NCBI GenBank assembly: GCA_964549635.1
Contig: CAZJVJ010000020.1
Coordinates: 1 to 13,985 of the forward strand
Direction of reading: 5' to 3'
DNA from: VGNY01 sp964549635
GTDB lineage: Bacteria; Chloroflexota; Dehalococcoidia; GIF9; UBA5629
DNA: 13,985 bases
Position numbers and translations under genes: made by a program. This document shows, piece by piece, positions 6,451 to 13,144 of the stretch. Positions within the stretch are counted from its first letter, which is position 1, and the number at the start of each line of letters is the position of its first letter. Below the pieces are notes generated by a model. That model saw nothing but the letters and a program-made list of their open reading frames with translations. It was not told the origin of the DNA and made no database searches.

Positions 6451-8376
6451 ATGGGTCGTCAAAAATTCCCGAGACTCTTCGAGCCGGGCCGTATAGGCAG
6501 CCTGGAGATTAAGAACCGGCTGGTGATGCCACCGATGGCGACAGGCCTTGCCTTAAAAGATGGCACGGTGACTGACAGGCAAATAGACTACTATGCCGAG
6601 AGGGCTAAGGGCGGTGCCGGCCTTATCATTGTGGAGATTACCTGCGTGGATTCCCCTGTGGGCAAGGGCAATGTCAGGCAGATAGCTATAGATGATGACT
6701 GTTTTATTCCCGGGCTGAGCCGGCTGGCAGAGGCTATAAAGCGGAGCGGTGCCAGGGCAGCAATACAGCTCCATCATGCCGGCAGACAGACTTCATCTCG
6801 GTGGACCGGACATCAGCCGGTAGCCCCGTCGCCAGTTGCCATGCCCGGGGGTGAGCAGCCAAGGGAACTGACATTGGAGGAGATTGCAGCCCTGAGGAGC
6901 CGCTTTGCTGAAGCGGCGGAGCGGGCCAAAAGGGCTGGTTTCGACGGCGTAGAGATTCACGGTGCCCATTGCTATCTTATCTGTCAATTTCTGTCTCCGC
7001 TGTCCAACCAAAGGCGAGATGCCTATGGCGGTAGGTTGGAAAACAGGGCTCGCTTTCTGCTGGAGGTGATAGAGGCGGTGAGGGGCAGAGTGGGCAAAGA
7101 CTATCCTGTGTGGTGTCGCCTCAGTGCTATGGAGATAGGTGGAGAGGGGGGCATTACGCTGGAAGATACGCTAACGGTGGCTAAGATGGCGGAGGAGGCC
7201 GGTGTGGATGCCATACATGTTTCGGCGCATCCGATTGCCCCGGCGCGCCGTCCGCCGATGGCACAGCCACCCTGTGCCTTCGTGCCCTTTGCTGAGGCTG
7301 TAAAGAAGGTGGTTTCCGTCCCGGTCATAGCTGTCAGCCGGATACCGCCTGAGCTCGGCGAAGAAATTATCCGTGAGGGCAAGGCAGACTTTATCGCCAT
7401 AGGCAGACCCCTGCTGGCAGACCCGGGCTTACCGCAAAAGGCAGCTTCAGGCAGGCTGGAAGACATCAGGCCCTGTCTCTACTGCATGACCTGTCTTGAT
7501 AGCCTGTACTGGCGTAAGGAAGGGGTCTGTTGCACGGTAAACCCCATATTGGGCAGGGAGCGTGAGTGCGAGGTGCAGCCTGCGGAAAGGCTTAAAAGGG
7601 TGGTGGTTATCGGCGGTGGCCCGGGCGGGATGGAGGCGGCTAGGGTGGCAGCGCTGAGAGGACATAAGGTAGTCCTGTTTGATGATGGCGATGAACTGGG
7701 TGGTCAGATGCTTCTAGCCGTAAAGCCGCCGTTCAAAGAGACGATTGAGACATTTCGGCAGTACCTGGTGAGACAGGTAAACAAATCGGGAGTTGAGCTG
7801 CGTCTGGGGGTAAAATTTGCTCCCAATTTGCTGGCTAAGTTAAGGCCGGATACTGTGGTCCTGGCCACCGGTGTGGTTCCGGTTATACCGCAAATACCGG
7901 GGATAGACGGCAAGCATGTCGTCCAGGCCAAAGAGGTGCTGATGGGTGTTGAGACCGGTGAGCGGGTGGTGGTGATAGGAGGTGAGCTGGTGGGTTGTGA
8001 GACGGCCCTGTATCTGGCAGAACGCGGTAAAAAGGTTACTATCATGCGGCGGGGCCCGGAATTAGCCACAAAGGTCAATCAGTTCATCAGGATACCTTTG
8101 ATAAACAGGCTCCAGGCAAAGGGAGTGACTATCTTCACCGGAGTTGACTATGAGGAGGTCACGCCAACCGGCGTGGTCATTAGGAACGGGGTGGGAGAGA
8201 GGAGGGTAATTCAGGCAGATACTGTGGTTCTGGCGGCTGGCGCCAAGCCCAATACCGAGCTTCTGCCCCTTGTAGAGGGCAGGGTTGCTCAGGTACTGTG
8301 TGTGGGTGATTGCGTTCAGCCGCGAGGCATACGGGAGGCGGTGGAAGAGGGCTTTCGGGCTGGGCTTGCCATCTGA
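6451..8376 (+). CDS. FMN/FAD/[4Fe-4S] oxidoreductase of the Old Yellow Enzyme / 2,4-dienoyl-CoA reductase family
   Basis: The 641-residue protein has an N-terminal FMN-binding TIM barrel (LFEPGRIGSLEIKNRL, then QLHHAGRQ, then HGAHCYLICQFLSP with the conserved Tyr175). A [4Fe-4S] cluster segment follows (C342, C345, C348, C360/361). The C-terminal half has an FAD site (VVVIGGGPGGMEAAR, about 384-398) and an NAD(P)H site (VVVIGGELVGCETA, about 506-519). Relatives such as FadH and 2-enoate reductases reduce enoyl or dienoyl compounds with NAD(P)H; the substrate here is unknown and the enzyme is probably cytoplasmic. The cysteine pattern is CX2CX2CX11C rather than the usual CX2CX3CX11C, and GGELVG replaces the more usual glycine-rich GGGLVG. 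I chose ATG 6451 because AAGGAG (6437-6442) lies 8 nt upstream; in-frame starts at 6379, 6382 and 6421 lack one. It converges with the next gene, 6 bp away. Confidence 0.9.
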   Translation: MGRQKFPRLFEPGRIGSLEIKNRLVMPPMATGLALKDGTVTDRQIDYYAERAKGGAGLIIVEITCVDSPVGKGNVRQIAIDDDCFIPGLSRLAEAIKRSGARAAIQLHHAGRQTSSRWTGHQPVAPSPVAMPGGEQPRELTLEEIAALRSRFAEAAERAKRAGFDGVEIHGAHCYLICQFLSPLSNQRRDAYGGRLENRARFLLEVIEAVRGRVGKDYPVWCRLSAMEIGGEGGITLEDTLTVAKMAEEAGVDAIHVSAHPIAPARRPPMAQPPCAFVPFAEAVKKVVSVPVIAVSRIPPELGEEIIREGKADFIAIGRPLLADPGLPQKAASGRLEDIRPCLYCMTCLDSLYWRKEGVCCTVNPILGRERECEVQPAERLKRVVVIGGGPGGMEAARVAALRGHKVVLFDDGDELGGQMLLAVKPPFKETIETFRQYLVRQVNKSGVELRLGVKFAPNLLAKLRPDTVVLATGVVPVIPQIPGIDGKHVVQAKEVLMGVETGERVVVIGGELVGCETALYLAERGKKVTIMRRGPELATKVNQFIRIPLINRLQAKGVTIFTGVDYEEVTPTGVVIRNGVGERRVIQADTVVLAAGAKPNTELLPLVEGRVAQVLCVGDCVQPRGIREAVEEGFRAGLAI

Positions 8377-8382
8377 TAGCCT

Positions 8383-9795
8383 TCACTTTGAAGGGGAGAT
8401 GCTTTTGAGGTATTGGGCGCGCTGAGTCAAAGCTGCCAGAGCGCTTACAGCCCTATCAGGCATGGTGTAGGCGGGTATGCCTCTTCTGGTTGCCAGGCTC
8501 ATGCCTTCCCGCTGGTCGATCGAATTTCCAGGAACAACGATAATAGGCTTCTTTACTTGGTCGCGGATGCCAACCAGACGTGACAGAAACCACTCATCCT
8601 GAATGAAGGCATAACAGATGGTGAGGCAGGAGTCCACTGCCGGCGCCATTATTTCCAGGCAGGTGGCGTAGATGGTCGGAGCCTCGCTTAATGGTACCCA
8701 CACCAGGTCCACCGGGTTTTTCAGGCTGGGCGATGGCGGTATTTTACAATCGAGAAAGGCTCGAAGCCTTTGCTGGACATCCTCGGGCAGCGGCGAAATT
8801 TTAAGGCCAGCTCTGGCGCAGGCATCAGCGCTGGCTACAGCCCCGCCACCAGCTTCTATTAACAGTCCCACTTCATTCCCGCTGGGCAGATGGGGACAAC
8901 TGAAAGCTATTGCCAGGTCTATAAGTTCTTCCAGGTTTGTGGCCAGGATAATGCCTTTCTGGCGACAGGCGGCCTGGAATGTGGTGTAGTTGCCAGCCAG
9001 CGAGCCGGTGTGCGAGGCGGCTGCCCTGGCCCCTAATTCGGAGCTACCGCCCTTCCACACGATAATCGGTTTTTTCGGCGAGATTTCTCCAGCGAGGCTG
9101 AGGAAGCGCTCCGGCTGTTTTATACCTTCTATATAGGCCAGAAAGACTTTTGTCTCCGGGTCAGTGCCGAAGTATTCCAGGAAGTCCTCGATGGTCAGGT
9201 CGCTCTGGTTACCGATGCTTATAATGCCGCTAAAGCGAAGGCCTCGCTCGCTGCCGAGGCGTGTCATATTCTCACTTGCCCAGCCGCTCTGTCCCACGAA
9301 AGCTACACCGCCTGGCTCCATCGGTATTCTGGCATAGGGCACGATGGTGTTGATGTTGGCTCTGGGTGAGACTATCCCCATACAATTGGGGCCTACCACC
9401 CTGACACCACCCTTATGGGCAGTTTCCAGCATCTGGTATTCCAGCTCCCTGCCTTCAGCGCCAAGTTCGCTGAAGCCGACGCTGTGTATAATGGCGAACT
9501 TTACTCCCTTTCGGGCACATTCCGCCATTACTTGAGGGACACTCTGGGCTGGTATGGCCATCACTGCCAAATCAACTTCTCCCGGGACGTCCAGGACGCT
9601 GGGGTAGCTCTTCAGGGACATAATTTCTGACTCCTTGCGGTTTATGGGGTAGATTGTTCCCTTGTAGCCGTCCTTGAGCAGGCTGGAGATGAACATGCCC
9701 CCTGACTTCGTTTCATCCCGTGAAGCGCCAACTATGGCTATGGAGCGCGGCTCAAACAGGTTTTTTAAGTCGGGCCTGCTGGTTTTACATGTCAT
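8383..9795 (-). CDS. ADP-forming acyl-CoA synthetase (acetate-CoA ligase type), alpha subunit
   Basis: The 470-residue protein is full length for an alpha subunit of the NDP-forming acyl-CoA synthetase family. It has an N-terminal CoA-binding Rossmann domain (LFEPRSIAIVGASRDETKSG, then GYKGTIYPINRK, GPNCMGI). A succinyl-CoA-ligase-like domain follows with FVGQSGWASENM, IVWKGGSSELGARAAASHTG and an H262 at the position of the phosphorylated histidine of the family. A third flavodoxin-like domain has LLIEAGGGAVASADACARAGL. Known relatives convert acyl-CoA + ADP + phosphate to acid + CoA + ATP, saving energy in anaerobes. The ATP-grasp beta subunit is neither fused nor adjacent, so it must lie elsewhere if the enzyme is active. 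Which acyl-CoA is used cannot be told. No strong ribosome binding site is visible before the ATG. It lies 24 bp after the small 9820-10245 gene and may share its promoter. Confidence 0.88.
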   Translation of the reverse strand: MTCKTSRPDLKNLFEPRSIAIVGASRDETKSGGMFISSLLKDGYKGTIYPINRKESEIMSLKSYPSVLDVPGEVDLAVMAIPAQSVPQVMAECARKGVKFAIIHSVGFSELGAEGRELEYQMLETAHKGGVRVVGPNCMGIVSPRANINTIVPYARIPMEPGGVAFVGQSGWASENMTRLGSERGLRFSGIISIGNQSDLTIEDFLEYFGTDPETKVFLAYIEGIKQPERFLSLAGEISPKKPIIVWKGGSSELGARAAASHTGSLAGNYTTFQAACRQKGIILATNLEELIDLAIAFSCPHLPSGNEVGLLIEAGGGAVASADACARAGLKISPLPEDVQQRLRAFLDCKIPPSPSLKNPVDLVWVPLSEAPTIYATCLEIMAPAVDSCLTICYAFIQDEWFLSRLVGIRDQVKKPIIVVPGNSIDQREGMSLATRRGIPAYTMPDRAVSALAALTQRAQYLKSISPSK

Positions 9796-9819
9796 GGCTT
9801 ATCGAGACTCAGTTTCGTT

Positions 9820-10245
9820 TTAGCGTTTAGGTGCGAAATATCTTGTTTGCCCCTTTGGCAAATTTGGTCTCATTAGGCCCGGCGGCTCCAGCTTTGGAAA
9901 GAGGGCTGCGGTCGCGCTAGCCCGGCGCTGTGTTTTTTCATGAAGAGCTTTCGGGTCGCGGGGATTGTCCTGCAGTCTGGCGATGCGCGGGTAGCTCCTG
10001 GGCAATTGCCCGTGTCTTCTGGGAGACAATTTAAAGTTGATGGACGCGTTATTCACCAGGCTCATTCTATAAGTATAATGGTCTTCAAAAGTATTTGTTA
10101 TGCGACGTGTGATGGCAGGTCTATGCTTTCCAGCCACCCTGGCATAGTTAAGTAGCCCAACGCCTATAATGGTGGTAATGGGTTCAGGCATAAAGATAAG
10201 GGCCAGCGCCAGTGATTGCAACCCGGCGGAATATGCACCTTTCAT
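9820..10245 (-). CDS. Small uncharacterised protein with N-terminal membrane segment
   Basis: The 141-residue product is not a family I can name. Residues about 9-33 are hydrophobic and include LALALIFMPEPITTIIGVGLL, likely one membrane anchor or hairpin. The remaining hundred or so residues are basic and rich in Pro and Arg, probably cytoplasmic and poorly ordered (GQLPRSYPRIARL, LEPPGLMRPNLPKG). The ribosome binding site is weak. A good TTGACA-N17-TTAAAT promoter on the same strand would start transcripts about 12 nt upstream of the ATG, favouring expression from the first ATG, nearly leaderless. The internal M19 is an alternative start. It ends 24 bp before the acyl-CoA synthetase gene, so cotranscription is possible. 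It could still be a chance reading frame. Confidence 0.5.
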   Translation of the reverse strand: MKGAYSAGLQSLALALIFMPEPITTIIGVGLLNYARVAGKHRPAITRRITNTFEDHYTYRMSLVNNASINFKLSPRRHGQLPRSYPRIARLQDNPRDPKALHEKTQRRASATAALFPKLEPPGLMRPNLPKGQTRYFAPKR

Positions 10246-10263
10246 AGCAGTCTAAGACGAAAT

Positions 10264-10292
10264 ATTTAAACCTATCAGCCTGTTTTTGTCAA
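10264..10292 (-). promoter_or_regulatory. Predicted promoter for the 141-residue protein and possibly the acyl-CoA synthetase gene
   Basis: On the minus strand a perfect TTGACA (10287-10292) is followed after 17 bp by TTAAAT (10264-10269, four of six matches). It lies in the 121-bp gap after the PII-like gene, in which I see no clear terminator. The predicted start is near 10257. Confidence 0.45.
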
Positions 10293-10366
10293 ACTGATTA
10301 TGACAGAGAACTTCGTGTTTAGGTATTTCCAGCCTTACGGCACCCCGTGCGGGTATATTACGCCGG

Positions 10367-10717
10367 CTAATCAATAAGGCAGCTATGGGGTAGAGCATGG
10401 ACTACGCCCATCATCTTCTCAACAGGGACAACAAATGAGATGCCGTTACCGGGTTTATCCAGCTCTGCAGCTTTTATAATCCTGCTGAGAACCATTTCTT
10501 CTTTGTCTCTGGAGATGACAGAAAGAACAATTTCCTTCTCGGGTTCTATACAAATCCCCATGATCCTCTGGCGCTCGTGAATTCCCACTCCTCTGCCGAA
10601 CATGATTGTCCCTCCCTCTGCACCCGCCTTCATTGATGCCTCAACTACGCGGTCACCCCAGCCTTTTCTGACTATAGTTACAATGAGCGCTTTACCCTCT
10701 TTGGCTTCTTCGGACAT
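10367..10717 (-). CDS. PII-like signalling protein linked to DUF1538 genes
   Basis: The 116-residue protein has the GlnB/PII ferredoxin-like fold pattern: KALIVTIVRKGWGDRVVEA for strand 1 and helix 1, GGTIMFGRG before the T-loop (about 36-56), EKEIVLSVISRDKEEMV, then a B-loop-like ELDKPGNGISFVVPVEK (about 84-100). PII trimers bind adenine nucleotides and often gate membrane transporters. This protein has no tyrosine at all, so it cannot be uridylylated at a Tyr51 equivalent, and its loop (GIHERQRIMGICIEPEKE) differs from true GlnB/GlnK. Its start overlaps the stop of the upstream DUF1538 gene as TAATG, with a strong GGAGGTG inside that gene. I infer that it regulates the two DUF1538 proteins. 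The ligand is unknown. It is a PII-superfamily member rather than a classical nitrogen regulator. Confidence 0.87.
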   Translation of the reverse strand: MSEEAKEGKALIVTIVRKGWGDRVVEASMKAGAEGGTIMFGRGVGIHERQRIMGICIEPEKEIVLSVISRDKEEMVLSRIIKAAELDKPGNGISFVVPVEKMMGVVHALPHSCLID

Positions 10718-11457
10718 TATTTCTTCACCTCCATACTAGTGAGTTTTGTGCGGAAAATTAACCCTAGCAGCATGACTGACAGTATAGGGGCTAAAGCTAT
10801 CAGTGCTACAAGCCCGAAACCATCGGCAACAGGGTTTCTACCTTCCATTGTGGAAGTAAATCCTACTGCTATCGATAGAAGGAAGGTCACCGCCATGGGC
10901 CCGGTGGCTACACCTCCAGCATCGAAGGCAATAGAGACAAAGGTTCTATCACAAAACCAGATTATAATTAGCGCCACTATGTATGACGGGACGATGATAT
11001 ATAGGAAGGGTATTCCATACAGTATTTTCACCACACCCAGAGATATGAGGGCACCAACACCGAGCGATATTGTAACAAGCACTAACCATTTGCGAATGAA
11101 ACCGCTTGAGGACTCTTCGACTTGGTTGCTTAGAATCCTTACTGCTGGTTCGCTAAAGGTTGCTAGAAACCCCATGCCAAAACCGAGTGGAATTAGAAGC
11201 CATTTGTTCTCTAGCGTTCCGGCTATCTCCCCCATGGCCCGCCCTACGGGCATAAACCCGATTTTTACGCCCTGCAGGAAAAGAGCCAGCCCGACCAGGG
11301 CAATCAATGTTCCTTTCAGCAGGTTAAGCACCCGCCCCGCAGGCAATTTTAAAAACAGGAACTGAAATATAAGGAACAATAGCAGTAAGGGTAGCAGTGC
11401 CCTTATCACGCTCAGAAAGGTATGCCCTGCCCCTTCTAATACTACCAGCTCATTCAT
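10717..11457 (-). CDS. DUF1538 family membrane protein (second paralogue)
   Basis: The 246-residue integral membrane protein has about six or seven hydrophobic segments. The DUF1538 motifs are visible: LFLQGVKIGFMPVG (about 59-72), SEPAVRILSNQV (102-113), SIAFDAGGVATGPM (175-188) and DGFGL (212-216). It is clearly paralogous to the protein encoded just upstream, sharing all four motifs in the same order. The conserved Glu-Pro, Asn-Gln and Gly-rich AFDAGG segments inside a membrane protein look like re-entrant or binding-site elements, which suggests a transporter or channel; this is inference, and I know of no assigned function. Its first codon overlaps the upstream stop as ATGA and its stop overlaps the PII-like start as TAATG, so the three genes are very probably translated in coupled fashion. 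A short charged tail (KLTSMEVKK) ends the protein. Confidence 0.87.
   Translation of the reverse strand: MNELVVLEGAGHTFLSVIRALLPLLLLFLIFQFLFLKLPAGRVLNLLKGTLIALVGLALFLQGVKIGFMPVGRAMGEIAGTLENKWLLIPLGFGMGFLATFSEPAVRILSNQVEESSSGFIRKWLVLVTISLGVGALISLGVVKILYGIPFLYIIVPSYIVALIIIWFCDRTFVSIAFDAGGVATGPMAVTFLLSIAVGFTSTMEGRNPVADGFGLVALIALAPILSVMLLGLIFRTKLTSMEVKK
10726..10732 (-). promoter_or_regulatory. Ribosome binding site of the PII-like gene, inside the DUF1538 gene
   Basis: GGAGGTG on the minus strand lies 8 nt before the PII-like ATG and within the last codons of the upstream DUF1538 gene. It is the strongest Shine-Dalgarno sequence I see in this cluster, suggesting that PII may be made in excess over the membrane subunits. 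Confidence 0.7.
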
Positions 11458-12146
11458 CCCATAATTATTCCCATAAGCATTACGCCGATAACAGGTCCGA
11501 TGGAAGCCAGACCAATTAGCCCAAATCCGTCAGAAAGCGCCGATTTTCCTGCCAGGACTGAACTGAAGCCGATGCCCAGTGCCAGAATTATTGGCACTGT
11601 CATGGGGCCGGTGGTAACACCTCCCGCATCAAAGGCAACCGGAACAAAATCAGGCGGTGTGAAGAAACATAGCACCAAAATGGCGACGTAACCAGCAACC
11701 AGCAGGTAAGTGATGGGGATACCAAGGATAACACGCACTATAGCCATAGCTACGAAAAAGCCGATGCCAATGGCGATAATATAAATCAAAAGGTTGCCTG
11801 AAATGCTGCCCTGAGAAACAACATCGACTTGATTGGTCAGCACAATGACATCCGGTTCAGCAACAGTTACTGCGAAACCTACGAGGAACACGATGGGAAC
11901 GACGTAGATTAAAGACCCCAGTTTAGGAAGCTCAGCACCGATTGCCTCACCCATGGGCAGAAGGCCGATTCTAACACCAACGAGAAAAAGTGTCATGCCC
12001 ATTATTGCCATGCCGGCACCCAGTAGAAGCTGAAGAATGAGATTGACAGGTGTTTTGACGGCAAATAACTGCAAGGCCACGACTGTAAAAGTTATCGGCA
12101 GGATTGCTTGGACTACTTCTAATACGGTCTGTATAATGACCTTCAT
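11454..12146 (-). CDS. DUF1538 family membrane protein (first paralogue)
   Basis: The 230-residue membrane protein is almost entirely hydrophobic and has the DUF1538 motifs LFLVGVRIGLLPMG (about 53-66), AEPDVIVLTNQV (96-107), AFDAGGVTTGPM (171-182) and DGFGL (206-210). It resembles its downstream neighbour along its whole length, so the two probably arose by duplication and may pair in one complex. From memory, single DUF1538 proteins elsewhere can be about twice this length, which would fit a fused pair; I could not check this. It is the first gene of the coupled DUF1538-DUF1538-PII set. Its ribosome binding site AGGAG (12153-12157) is 6 nt from the ATG, and a TTGACT-N17-TAGGAT promoter lies 75 nt upstream. 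No signal peptide separate from the first membrane segment is seen. Confidence 0.87.
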   Translation of the reverse strand: MKVIIQTVLEVVQAILPITFTVVALQLFAVKTPVNLILQLLLGAGMAIMGMTLFLVGVRIGLLPMGEAIGAELPKLGSLIYVVPIVFLVGFAVTVAEPDVIVLTNQVDVVSQGSISGNLLIYIIAIGIGFFVAMAIVRVILGIPITYLLVAGYVAILVLCFFTPPDFVPVAFDAGGVTTGPMTVPIILALGIGFSSVLAGKSALSDGFGLIGLASIGPVIGVMLMGIIMG

Positions 12147-12220
12147 CGGGCTCTCCTGCCTGTACCTTCAGTGGCTATGTTTCAGACAATACTGGTTGCT
12201 GTACGTGCTCGCCCGTCTAT

Positions 12221-12249
12221 ATCCTATCGTCTGAATTAAGAATAGTCAA
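12221..12249 (-). promoter_or_regulatory. Predicted promoter for the DUF1538-DUF1538-PII operon
   Basis: On the minus strand TTGACT (12244-12249, five of six) is followed after 17 bp by TAGGAT (12221-12226, four of six). The start would be near 12214, giving a leader of about 67 nt. It lies in the 182-bp gap between the upstream DUF5752-like gene and the first DUF1538 gene, so the operon probably has its own promoter. Confidence 0.45.
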
Positions 12250-12328
12250 ATACTGGTACCGGTCGAGTAAAGCTAATATGGCTTGGATGGGTACACCGTC
12301 CGTGAAGAGGTGAGATAAAAAACAGCCT

Positions 12329-12634
12329 TTATTTCAGTTTCTTCTGCAGCCAGGCGATTCTCTCTCTGATAACCCTGGAGGCTTCAAAACTGTTAGCGCA
12401 GCGACTTAGCTCATTGGCCAGCTTGTCATCGCCGAACACATCGCGGACCCAGTTGCTGAAGTCATTTTTCATTTCTGTCACATGATGGCGGAATGAGACC
12501 TCACTGATGCGGTCTAAACATTCAGCCAGCTGGTATAGATTCTGGGAAATGCAGCCATCATGGCAGAAAAAGCGTTTATCTCCGCTGGTATCAGCCAGAA
12601 CCCGGGCGGCATCCTGCTTGGTTCTTATAGCCAT
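12329..12634 (-). CDS. Small DUF5752-like protein
   Basis: The 101-residue protein is probably soluble. It has a KRFFCHDG segment near residue 20, a Leu-rich helix (LYQLAECLDRISEVSF), then HHVTEMKNDFSNWVRDVFGDDKLA (about 50-73) and a basic C-terminus (ERIAWLQKKLK). The H..E.KNDF.NWV..V.GD..LA pattern resembles small DUF5752-type proteins, whose function I do not know; the assignment is from memory of the pattern. AGGTGA lies 6 nt before the ATG and supports the start. It is divergent from the winged-helix regulator gene (189-bp shared region) and precedes the DUF1538 operon in the same direction by 182 bp, with a promoter in between. A functional link to either is unproven. Confidence 0.75.
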   Translation of the reverse strand: MAIRTKQDAARVLADTSGDKRFFCHDGCISQNLYQLAECLDRISEVSFRHHVTEMKNDFSNWVRDVFGDDKLANELSRCANSFEASRVIRERIAWLQKKLK

Positions 12635-12669
12635 TGCCCATCACCTAGTGATATAAAGTCATCGACCTA

Positions 12670-12698
12670 TTGACCCAAAGCTGTCGTGCAGATATAAT
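12670..12698 (+). promoter_or_regulatory. Near-consensus promoter for the regulator-sirtuin operon
   Basis: TTGACC (12670-12675) and a perfect TATAAT (12693-12698) are separated by exactly 17 bp, the best promoter match in the window. Transcription would start near 12705, leaving a leader of about 119 nt that contains the inverted repeat at 12725-12746. Confidence 0.6.
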
Positions 12699-12724
12699 AA
12701 GCAACCTGGAGCAGTGAATTTTAA

Positions 12725-12746
12725 AATATGAAATTACATTCATATT
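12725..12746. promoter_or_regulatory. Perfect 8-bp inverted repeat, candidate operator
   Basis: AATATGAA and TTCATATT are perfect inverted arms separated by six bases (ATTACA). The site starts about 20 bp downstream of the predicted transcription start of the winged-helix gene, a position where a bound dimer would block elongation or promoter escape. Its AT-rich arms suit a winged-helix dimer, so the adjacent regulator is the natural candidate ligand. It could also be a weak RNA hairpin. Confidence 0.5.
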
Positions 12747-12823
12747 AAAGCTGACCCACAGGCTAAAGGTAAGCTAGCACAATTTTCTGGTTCTGTCAAA
12801 GCTTTAATCAGGGGAAGTGGCAA

Positions 12824-13135
12824 ATGGCGAAGTGGAGTTTTATCACCAACCATGGTCTGGTTCTGGGCTTTATTGCTCGTAACCCCAGGAGCACAGCCCG
12901 GGCCATTGCCCAGGCGGTGGGTATAACGGAAAGGACGACGCATAAAATCATAGCTGACTTGGAAGAGGCTGGTTACATCACCCGAAAGAAGGTGGGCAGG
13001 CAAAATCAGTATCACATTAATGAGAACCAGCCATTGCGCCATCCCAGTCAAGATGAGGTTATGGTCGGCGAATTGCTGCAGATATTGAGGTGGGGTGGTG
13101 CTGCCGTAGCCAGAGAGCAATTGCGGTTGCTATAG
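12824..13135 (+). CDS. Winged helix-turn-helix transcriptional regulator
   Basis: The 103-residue protein is a compact MarR/ArsR-like DNA-binding domain. It has helix-turn-helix segments RSTARAIAQAVGITERTTHKI (about 22-42), a following helix DLEEAGYI and a wing (TRKKVGRQNQYHIN, about 53-66). A C-terminal helical part (DEVMVGELLQILRW) may mediate dimerisation. No ligand-binding domain or metal-binding cysteine is present. AGGGGAAG (12810-12817) precedes the ATG by 6 nt. It lies 9 nt before the sirtuin gene, so the two are very likely cotranscribed from the 12670-12698 promoter. A perfect inverted repeat in its leader suggests autoregulation (inference). Confidence 0.85.
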   Translation: MAKWSFITNHGLVLGFIARNPRSTARAIAQAVGITERTTHKIIADLEEAGYITRKKVGRQNQYHINENQPLRHPSQDEVMVGELLQILRWGGAAVAREQLRLL

Positions 13136-13144
13136 TTACTCCGG

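Noticed and set aside
10325..10366. A rho-independent terminator after the PII-like gene around GCACCCCGTGC.
   Set aside because: Only about four base pairs can form and no T-run follows on either strand.
10739..11365. A 208-codon plus-strand frame opposite the second DUF1538 gene.
   Set aside because: The minus strand carries clear DUF1538 motifs with coupled starts. The plus-strand product is Ser/Pro-rich with no recognisable domain and is best explained as a shadow.
12771..12799. A minus-strand promoter TTGACA-N17-TAGCTT for the DUF5752-like gene.
   Set aside because: The -35 is perfect but the -10 matches only three of six positions, and the leader would cross the opposing promoter; too weak to list.
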